Source: Homoserinibacter sp. GY 40078 (GTDB taxonomy: Bacteria; Actinomycetota; Actinomycetes; Actinomycetales; Microbacteriaceae). From it: a DNA stretch of 64,000 nt. Numbering within the stretch: the first letter of the stretch is position 1; the number at the start of each line of letters is the position of its first letter. The position numbers and the translations under genes were made by a program. The stretch lies in the NCBI RefSeq assembly GCF_008017545.1, contig NZ_VRTZ01000002.1:434001-498000 (forward strand), read 5' to 3'. Under the pieces are notes generated by a model, which did no database searches, was not told the DNA's origin, and was given only the letters and a program-made list of their open reading frames with translations. Positions 58,057-64,000 of this stretch are shown here, piece by piece.

Positions 58057-59673
58057 ATGGCATCCGTTTCTCGAACGTCGCGGCTTCTCGCCGCCGTCAG
58101 CATTCCGGTTACCGCGGGTCTCGTACTCGCGGGCTGCGCCGCCGGCTCCGACGGTGCCAGCGGCGACAACGTCATCATCGTGGGCACGACCGACAAGGTC
58201 ACGACCCTCGACCCGGCCGGTTCGTACGACAACGGATCCCTCGCCGTGCAGACGCAGGTGTTCCCGTATCTCGTGAACACCGACTACAACTCCACCGATG
58301 TCGTTCCCGACCTCGCCGAGTCGGCCGAGTTCACCTCGCCGACCGAATACACGGTCACCCTCCCCGCCGGGCTCAAGTGGGCCAACGGCAACGACCTCAC
58401 CTCGTCCGACGTGGTGTTCTCGTTCGAGCGCAACCTCGCGATCGCCGATCCGAACGGCGCGTCGAGCCTGCTCTACAACCTCGACTCGGTCGAGGCGACC
58501 GACGACACCACCGTCGTCTTCCACCTGAAGACCGAGAACGACCAGGTCTTCCCGTTCATCCTCACGAGCTTCCCCGGCGCGATCGTCGACGAAGAAGTGT
58601 TCTCGGCTGACGCTCTCACGCCCGACGCCGACATCGTCGCCGCCAACGCGTTCGGTGGTCCCTACGTGATCACCGACTACGACTTCAACAACGTGGTCGA
58701 GTTCGAGCCCAACGACGCCTACACGGGTCTGCTCGATGCTCCGGTGAACGAGAGCGTGATCCTCAACTACTACGCCGAGTCGTCGAACCTCAAGCTCGAG
58801 GTCGAGAACGGCTCGATCGACGTCGCCTACCGCAGCCTCTCGGCGACGGATGTCGACGACCTGCGCGGCAACGACGATGTCCAGGTGATCGACGGCCCCG
58901 GTGGCGAGATCCGCTACATCGTGTTCAACTTCGACACTCAGCCGTACGGCGCGAAGACGGCTGACGCCGACCCGGACAAGGCCCTCGCGGTCCGTCAGGC
59001 GCTCGCGTCGCTCATCGACCGTGAGGCGATCTCGGAGCAGGTCTACAAGGGCACCTACACGCCGCTCTACTCTTACGTCCCGGAGGGCTTCGCGGGCGCG
59101 ACCGAGTCGCTCAAGGAGCTCTACGGCGACGGTGAGGGTGGCCCGGATGCCGACAAGGCAGCCGAGATCCTCGAGGCCGTCGGTGTCGAGACGCCCGTCC
59201 AGCTGAGCCTGCAGTTCAGCCCCGACCACTACGGTCCCTCCTCGGGCGACGAGTACGCCATGGTGAAGGACCAGCTCGAGGCGAGCGGCCTGTTCCAGGT
59301 CGACCTGCAGTCCACCGAGTGGGTGCAGTACTCCGAGGACCGCACGGCGGACGTCTACCCGGCGTACCAGCTCGGCTGGTTCCCGGACTACTCGGACGCC
59401 GACAACTACCTGACGCCGTTCTTCCTCACGCAGAACTTCCTCGGGAACCACTTCTCCGACTCCGAGGTCGACAAGCTGATCCTCGAGCAGGCGGTGACCC
59501 CGGACGTCGACGAGCGCACCGCGCTCATCGAGCAGATCCAGGATCTGGTGGCGCAGAAGCTGTCGACGGTGCCGCTCCTCCAGGGCGCACAGGTTGCTGT
59601 CGCGGGTGCGGACGTCGACGGGGTCATCCTCGACGCGTCGTTCAAGCTCCGCTTCGCACCGATCACGCGCTGA
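58057..59673 (+). CDS. ABC transporter solute-binding lipoprotein, family 5 (peptide/nickel type)
   Basis: 538 residues. N-terminal signal with lipobox VLAGC (Cys27), then the family 5 binding-protein fold: TTLDPAGSYDNGSLAVQTQV, FTSPTEYTVTLPAGLKWANG, SDVVFSFERN and the LGWFPDYSDADNYL hallmark. It captures oligopeptides, dipeptides or other solutes outside the cell and delivers them to the two permeases downstream. ATG 58057. The gene is set apart from the permease genes by a perfect 15-bp hairpin, which probably lets it be made in excess. Confidence 0.92.
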   Translation: MASVSRTSRLLAAVSIPVTAGLVLAGCAAGSDGASGDNVIIVGTTDKVTTLDPAGSYDNGSLAVQTQVFPYLVNTDYNSTDVVPDLAESAEFTSPTEYTVTLPAGLKWANGNDLTSSDVVFSFERNLAIADPNGASSLLYNLDSVEATDDTTVVFHLKTENDQVFPFILTSFPGAIVDEEVFSADALTPDADIVAANAFGGPYVITDYDFNNVVEFEPNDAYTGLLDAPVNESVILNYYAESSNLKLEVENGSIDVAYRSLSATDVDDLRGNDDVQVIDGPGGEIRYIVFNFDTQPYGAKTADADPDKALAVRQALASLIDREAISEQVYKGTYTPLYSYVPEGFAGATESLKELYGDGEGGPDADKAAEILEAVGVETPVQLSLQFSPDHYGPSSGDEYAMVKDQLEASGLFQVDLQSTEWVQYSEDRTADVYPAYQLGWFPDYSDADNYLTPFFLTQNFLGNHFSDSEVDKLILEQAVTPDVDERTALIEQIQDLVAQKLSTVPLLQGAQVAVAGADVDGVILDASFKLRFAPITR

Positions 59674-59691
59674 TCGGAGCGGAACCACCGA

Positions 59692-59731
59692 GCGTGTGGT
59701 GGGGCGGTCGCCTGATCGCCCCACCACACGC
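59692..59731 (+). terminator. Perfect 15-bp hairpin between binding protein and permease genes
   Basis: GCGTGTGGTGGGGCG (59692-59706) and CGCCCCACCACACGC (59717-59731) pair perfectly with a 10-base loop. No T-run follows, so it is likely an attenuator or RNA-stabilising structure that raises binding-protein mRNA over permease mRNA. Confidence 0.65.
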
Positions 59732-59758
59732 GGCACCTACTCGGAGATCGATCCCCGA

Positions 59759-60850
59759 ATGACGACGACCGTCGAGACACCCCCTCCCGTGACGCCCGAG
59801 GCGTCGCGCCGAGCCAGGCGCCGCGCGAGCGGCTCTCTCGGGCGATACATCTTCGTCCGATTCCTTCTGATCTTCCCGACCGTCTTCATCCTCGTGACGA
59901 TGGTCTTCGTCTTCATGCGGTTGATCGGCGATCCGATCACCGCGGCGCTGGGCGGCCGGCTCGGAGCCGACGAGCTCGCCGAACGTCGGCACGAGGCGGG
60001 ATACGACCGGCCGCTCATCGTCCAGTACTTCGAGTACATCGGCCAGGTCTTCACGGGCAACTTCGGCACGACGCTCACCGACAATCAGCCGGTCGTCGAC
60101 GTGCTGTTGCGGTACGGGACCGCGACCCTCGAGCTCGCGATCTACGCGCTGCTCGTGGCGTTCATCGTCGGGATCCCTCTCGGCATGCTCGCCGCGGCGA
60201 TCCGCGACCGCTGGGGCGACGCGGTGCTGCGCGTCTTCGCGATCCTCTGCTACGCCACCCCCGTGTTCTTCGCCGGCCTCGTGCTGAAGCTCATCTTCTC
60301 GGTGTGGCTCGGCTGGCTCCCCGTCTCGGGGCGCGCAGGAGTCCGCACGGAGTTGAGTCTCGGAAGGCAGGACGGCGCGACCGGTATCTATCTGATCGAC
60401 GCGATCCGCTCCGGCAATCCCGCCTACATCTCCGATGTTCTCCAGCACGCGGTGCTGCCGGGCATCACGCTCGGGCTCCTCACCGCGGGCATCTTCCTGC
60501 GCCTCGTGCGCACCAACGTCATCGGCACCCTCTCGATGCCCTACGTCGATGCCGCACGGAGCCGCGGTGTGCGCGAGTACCGCCTCGTGCGGCGCCACGC
60601 CTACAAGCCGGCGCTCATCCCGATCGTCACCGTCATCGGTCTCCAGATCGCGCTGCTGCTCGGCGGCGCGGTGCTCACCGAGACGACCTTCGAGTGGCAG
60701 GGCCTCGGCTTCCAGCTCACCCACTACCTGAGTGCCCGTGATTTCGTCGCGGTCCAAGGGATCGTCGCCCTTCTCGCGGTGATCGTGGCGCTCAGCAACT
60801 TCGTCGTCGACATCATCGCGGCGCTCATCGACCCGAGGGTGAGGTACTGA
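59759..60850 (+). CDS. ABC transporter permease, DppB/OppB-like
   Basis: 363 residues: a basic cytoplasmic N-terminus (to about 30), then six helices. Family-typical RFLLIFPTVFILVTMVFVFM and the EAA-like loop DAARSRGVREYRLVRRHAYK contacting the ATPase, plus TTFEWQGLGFQLTHYLSARD. It forms the translocation channel with the next permease. ATG 59759 with GGAG about ten bases upstream, 27 bases after the hairpin; ends overlapping the next ATG (TGATG). Confidence 0.93.
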   Translation: MTTTVETPPPVTPEASRRARRRASGSLGRYIFVRFLLIFPTVFILVTMVFVFMRLIGDPITAALGGRLGADELAERRHEAGYDRPLIVQYFEYIGQVFTGNFGTTLTDNQPVVDVLLRYGTATLELAIYALLVAFIVGIPLGMLAAAIRDRWGDAVLRVFAILCYATPVFFAGLVLKLIFSVWLGWLPVSGRAGVRTELSLGRQDGATGIYLIDAIRSGNPAYISDVLQHAVLPGITLGLLTAGIFLRLVRTNVIGTLSMPYVDAARSRGVREYRLVRRHAYKPALIPIVTVIGLQIALLLGGAVLTETTFEWQGLGFQLTHYLSARDFVAVQGIVALLAVIVALSNFVVDIIAALIDPRVRY

Positions 60851-61848
60851 TGGCCCGCCCACGTCGCGCCAGCCTGCTCGCGAGGCTCCCGATCGTCCAC
60901 CAGCTGCGCCAGTCCGTCGGGCTTCAGCGTGGCATGCTCGTCGCCGGTCTCGTGATCACGGGCGTTTTCCTTCTCACGGCGGCACTCGCACCGCTCATCG
61001 CGCCGTACGGCTTCGCCCAGCTGCGTGATGAGAACGGCCTGTTCGGCGCCCAGCAGCCGCCGAGCGCCGGGCACCTGCTCGGCACGACCGTCGGCGGCTA
61101 CGACGTCCTCTCGCGCGTCATCTGGGGCACGCAGACGGCGTTCCTCGTGATCGTGGTCGCGGTGATCCTGTCGATCTTCATCGGGGTCTTCCTCGGTCTC
61201 ATCTCGGGATACATCGGCGGCTGGATCGACCGCGTTCTCGTGGTCGTCGCCGACGCGGTCTTCGCCTTCCCCACGCTTCTGCTCGCGATCGTCGCGGCGA
61301 TCGTCATCAGCGGCGGCCAGTCGAGCCTGTGGGGCGGCGTGGCGGCCGCGGCCGTGTCGATCACGGTCGTGTTCATCCCGCAGTACTTCCGTGTGATCCG
61401 CGCCGAGACGGTGCGGGTCAAGTCGGAGGCCTTCGTCGAGTCCGCCCGCGTCATCGGAGCGCGTGCGCCGCGGATCATGTTCCGTCACGTGCTGCGCAAC
61501 TCCACGCGTACGCTGCCGCTGATCTTCACCTTGAACGCGTCCGAGGCGATCCTGACGCTCGCGGCGCTCGGCTTCCTCGGTTTCGGCATTCAGCCGACAT
61601 CCGCCGCCGAGTGGGGATACGACCTCAACAAGGCCATCGCCGACGTCACGAGCGGCATCTGGTGGACACCCGTGTTCCCCGGGCTCGCGATCGTGCTCGT
61701 CGTGCTGGGCATCACCCTGATCGGCGAGAGCCTCAACGACCTGGCCGACCCTCGCCTTCGCGCGCGGCGCCGGCTCGCGGCGACACCGGCGGACGCGGTG
61801 GCCGAGTCGGCGCCCGCCTCCCGCGACGCGATGGGGGAGGTGCTCTGA
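60850..61848 (+). CDS. ABC transporter permease, DppC/OppC-like
   Basis: 332 residues, six helices. Helix 1 (GMLVAGLVITGVFLLTAALA), LGTTVGGYDVLSRVIWGTQT (DppC motif DxxSRxxxGxR-like), EAA loop ESARVIGARAPRIMFRHVLR, and GIQPTSAAEWGYDL with GIWWTPVFPGLAIVL at the end. Partner of the DppB-like permease. Starts in the overlap TGATG and ends in an overlap with the double ATPase gene. Confidence 0.93.
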   Translation: MARPRRASLLARLPIVHQLRQSVGLQRGMLVAGLVITGVFLLTAALAPLIAPYGFAQLRDENGLFGAQQPPSAGHLLGTTVGGYDVLSRVIWGTQTAFLVIVVAVILSIFIGVFLGLISGYIGGWIDRVLVVVADAVFAFPTLLLAIVAAIVISGGQSSLWGGVAAAAVSITVVFIPQYFRVIRAETVRVKSEAFVESARVIGARAPRIMFRHVLRNSTRTLPLIFTLNASEAILTLAALGFLGFGIQPTSAAEWGYDLNKAIADVTSGIWWTPVFPGLAIVLVVLGITLIGESLNDLADPRLRARRRLAATPADAVAESAPASRDAMGEVL

Positions 61849-63509
61849 TGGCGTCGATCGATCCGGCTGTCGACATTCGCGGCCTGAAGGTGACGTTCGA
61901 CACGGACGGCGGACGCGTCGAGGCGGTCCGCGAGGCCGACCTGCGGGTCGCGCCCGGCGAGGTTCTCGCCGTCGTCGGCGAGTCCGGTTCGGGCAAGACC
62001 GTCACCGCGCGCTCGATCCTGGGCCTGCTTCCCGAGACGGCGCTCGTCGAGGGCGCCGTGGTGCTGAACGGCGAGGACGTCGTCCAGCTCGACCGGCGCC
62101 GCCTGCGCGAACTCCGCGGTACCGCGGCGGCGATGATCTTCCAGGAGCCGTCCACGGCGCTCAACCCCGTCTACACGGTGGGCTGGCAGCTGGCCGAGGG
62201 GCTCCGGGCGCACGGGAAGTACACCAAGCGGCAGGCACGTGCCCACGCCGTCGAGATGCTGCGGCGCGTGGGAATCCCCGATCCCGAGCGACGGGTCGAC
62301 GACTATCCGCACCAGTTCTCGGGCGGGCAGAAGCAGCGCGTCGTGATCGCGATGGCGCTCGCGCTCGACGCATCCGTGTTGATCGCGGACGAGCCGACGA
62401 CGGCGCTCGATGTCACCGTGCAAGCCGAGATCCTCGACCTGCTGCGCAGGTGCCGCGACGAGTTCGGCACCGCGGTCGTGCTGATCACCCACAACATGGG
62501 TGTCGTCGCGGATCTGGCCGATCGCGTAGCGGTCATGTTCAACGGCGAGGTGGTCGAGACGGCTCCGGTGATCGACCTCTTCCGAGCGCCGCAGCACGAC
62601 TACACGCGAAGGCTTCTTGCCGCGGTTCCGCGGGTCGAGCTCGCCGAGCGCGCGCCGCATGCCCCGGATGAGTCGGTCGGCGCGGTGGTCGAGGCCCGCG
62701 GTCTGGAGATCGAGTACCCGGGGCGTCTCGGGCGCAAGGCCTTCCGTGCCGTCTCGGGGGTGGATTTGCGGATCGCCCCGGGCGAGGTCGTGGGTCTCGT
62801 CGGCGAATCCGGTTCGGGAAAGACGACGATCGGTCGCGCGATCGCGGGGCTCACGGCGGTCACGGGAGGATCGCTGCGGGTTCTCGACACGGAGATGCGC
62901 GGCGTTCGGGAGCGCGAATTCCGCCCGCAGCGACGTCGGCTCGGGTTCGTGTTCCAAGATCCGGCCACGAGCTTCAACCCGCTGCTGACGATCGCCGAGT
63001 GCGTTGCGGAGCCACTCATCGTCCACGGCGTCGCCGACTCCGGGTCCGATGCGCGAGACAGGGTCGACGAGCTGCTCGAGGCGGTCCAGCTGCCGGGCGC
63101 GTTCGGCGATCGGTATCCGCACGAGCTCTCCGGCGGTCAGCGCCAGCGTGCGAGCCTCGCCCGCGCGCTCGCGCTCGATCCCGAGCTGCTCATCGCCGAC
63201 GAGCCGACGAGCGCACTCGATGTCTCCGTGCAGGCGCGTGTGCTCGATCTCTTCGACGAGCTGCAGGAACGCTTCGGGTTCGCCTCGCTGTTCATCACCC
63301 ACGACCTCGCGGTGGTCGACCGGGTCGCCCACCGGGTGGTCGTGTTGCACCACGGCGAGGTCGTCGAGTCGGGCCCGACCCATCAGGTGCTCGGTGCGCC
63401 GTCGGACCCGTACACGCAGCGGCTCCTCGCGTCGCTGCCCGTGCCGGATCCGGTCGAGCAGGCTTCGCGGCGCGCGGAGCTCGCGGCCCTGCGAGAATCG
63501 ACGGCATGA
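61848..63509 (+). CDS. Fused DppD/DppF-type double ABC ATPase
   Basis: 553 residues containing two complete ABC cassettes. First: Walker A GESGSGKTVT (about 45-54), signature FSGGQKQRV, Walker B LIADEPTTALD, and LITHNMG with the switch His. Second: GESGSGKTTI (about 325-334), signature LSGGQRQRA, LIADEPTSALD and FITHDLA. DppDF-like proteins are usually two polypeptides; here fused, supplying both nucleotide sites for the permease pair. Yet another ATPase gene overlaps its stop (ATGA). ATG 61848 shares its base with the previous stop. Confidence 0.93.
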   Translation: MASIDPAVDIRGLKVTFDTDGGRVEAVREADLRVAPGEVLAVVGESGSGKTVTARSILGLLPETALVEGAVVLNGEDVVQLDRRRLRELRGTAAAMIFQEPSTALNPVYTVGWQLAEGLRAHGKYTKRQARAHAVEMLRRVGIPDPERRVDDYPHQFSGGQKQRVVIAMALALDASVLIADEPTTALDVTVQAEILDLLRRCRDEFGTAVVLITHNMGVVADLADRVAVMFNGEVVETAPVIDLFRAPQHDYTRRLLAAVPRVELAERAPHAPDESVGAVVEARGLEIEYPGRLGRKAFRAVSGVDLRIAPGEVVGLVGESGSGKTTIGRAIAGLTAVTGGSLRVLDTEMRGVREREFRPQRRRLGFVFQDPATSFNPLLTIAECVAEPLIVHGVADSGSDARDRVDELLEAVQLPGAFGDRYPHELSGGQRQRASLARALALDPELLIADEPTSALDVSVQARVLDLFDELQERFGFASLFITHDLAVVDRVAHRVVVLHHGEVVESGPTHQVLGAPSDPYTQRLLASLPVPDPVEQASRRAELAALRESTA

Positions 63510-64000
63510 GTCGCAGTACGGTCCCCGCCGAGACGGCTGTCCTCGCGGACGACCTCACGCTCGCCTATCCGGGCGACGAGACCCCGGTGATCAACGGCGT
63601 CTCCCTGCGACTCGGCATCGGCGAGACGCTCGGGCTGATCGGCGAGGCGGGGTCGGGCAAGACCACGCTCGCGCGTGCCATCGCATCCCAGTCCGCTCCC
63701 GGCGAGCGGGATGAGCCGGTGATCGCCGGTGGACGGCTCGTCGTGCTCGGGCAGGAGCTGCGCCGCGCCTCACGGGGACGTCGGGATGCCCTCTCGTTGC
63801 GGGTGGGATACCTCCCGCAGGATGGTGGATCGTCGCTGCACCCGCAGCTCACGGTGGGCGAGAACGTCGCCGTTCCGATCTACCAACGGGATCGCCGTTT
63901 CGATCGTCTTGAGGCGGGCGGAGCCGTCGCCAAGCTCGTCGACGCCGTGCGCTTGCCGCTGTCGGTGCTCGACCGCTATCCGCATGAGCTGAGCCGCGGC
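63506..64000 (+). CDS. ABC ATPase, third cassette, cut by window end
   Basis: 165 codons to the edge. Walker A GEAGSGKTTLARAI, Q-loop LPQDGG, and the start of the signature ELSRG, where GG is expected. Start ATG overlaps the stop of the fused double ATPase (ATGA). The importer above already has two cassettes, so this protein either adds a regulatory or alternative ATPase or belongs to a further transporter starting here. The C-terminal half lies outside the window. Confidence 0.85.
   Translation, partial: MSRSTVPAETAVLADDLTLAYPGDETPVINGVSLRLGIGETLGLIGEAGSGKTTLARAIASQSAPGERDEPVIAGGRLVVLGQELRRASRGRRDALSLRVGYLPQDGGSSLHPQLTVGENVAVPIYQRDRRFDRLEAGGAVAKLVDAVRLPLSVLDRYPHELSRG

Noticed and set aside
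1-64000. Mobile elements, prophage or integration sites
   Set aside because: No transposase, integrase, tRNA-flanking repeat or composition break was seen; gene content is core-like throughout.

Overview
The window is a high-GC (roughly 70% by eye) actinobacterial chromosome segment. The family is inferred from gene content and style: DUF2510 membrane proteins, an Eis-type acetyltransferase, a Ski2-like helicase with a DUF3516 tail, Ku plus modular LigD, an Ada/AlkA fusion, GTG starts, ATGA/GTGA overlaps and many leaderless mRNAs. Together these point to Microbacteriaceae, most likely Microbacterium or a close relative. No rRNA, tRNA, IS element, prophage or CRISPR was seen. Nearly all of the sequence is ordinary dense core chromosome; both edges cut genes.

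Layout. 1-1579: divergent DHA2 exporter and TetR regulator sharing two operators. 1576-5989: truB, two small membrane proteins, ribF, a CynX-like transporter and an SRPBCC protein. 6010-10400: deoxyribose operon (SorC/DeoR regulator, deoC, an aldehyde dehydrogenase, and a second catalytically empty aldehyde dehydrogenase-like subunit). 10426-13149: phosphodiesterase, M20 peptidase, small membrane protein. 13160-15476: SNF2-type helicase behind a structured leader. 15460-16216: 760 bp without protein genes but with two copies of one promoter module, each followed by a structured, terminator-ended segment, plus a long hairpin between them; these are candidate small RNAs. 16238-18400: PLP lyase, small protein, J-domain protein. 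18456-25895: Eis-like acetyltransferase, three DUF2510 genes, Ski2-like helicase, small membrane protein. 26055-29003: phosphate permease with a small partner protein, then aspartase.

29020-32375: non-homologous end joining locus. LigD polymerase and phosphoesterase/ligase modules lie in different reading frames, and Ku is divergent. 32409-40994: membrane, short-chain dehydrogenase, BrkB-like, hydrolase, glycosyltransferase, alkylation repair, FAD oxidase genes and a degenerate quinone-oxidoreductase-like gene. 41024-46629: de novo NAD operon (NrtR-type regulator, nadA, nadB, nadC, cysteine desulfurase) behind an operator-like palindrome. 46639-57859: patatin, class-V aminotransferase, glyS, CPBP protease, DsbA-like protein with a 26-residue Cys-containing companion, YbaK, dusB, dgt and dnaG. 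58057-64000: dipeptide/oligopeptide-type ABC importer (lipoprotein, two permeases, a fused double ATPase and a further ATPase cut by the window end).

How genes work together. The deo genes should split deoxyribose-5-phosphate and oxidise the acetaldehyde. The nad genes make NAD from aspartate, with the desulfurase probably serving the NadA iron-sulfur cluster. Ku and LigD form an end-joining pair. The clearest unexplained features are the intergenic RNA-like locus at 15.46-16.22 kb, the split ALDH16-like pair, the LigD frame break, the J-domain/NERD-like fusion and the 26-residue cysteine peptide coupled to the DsbA-like gene.
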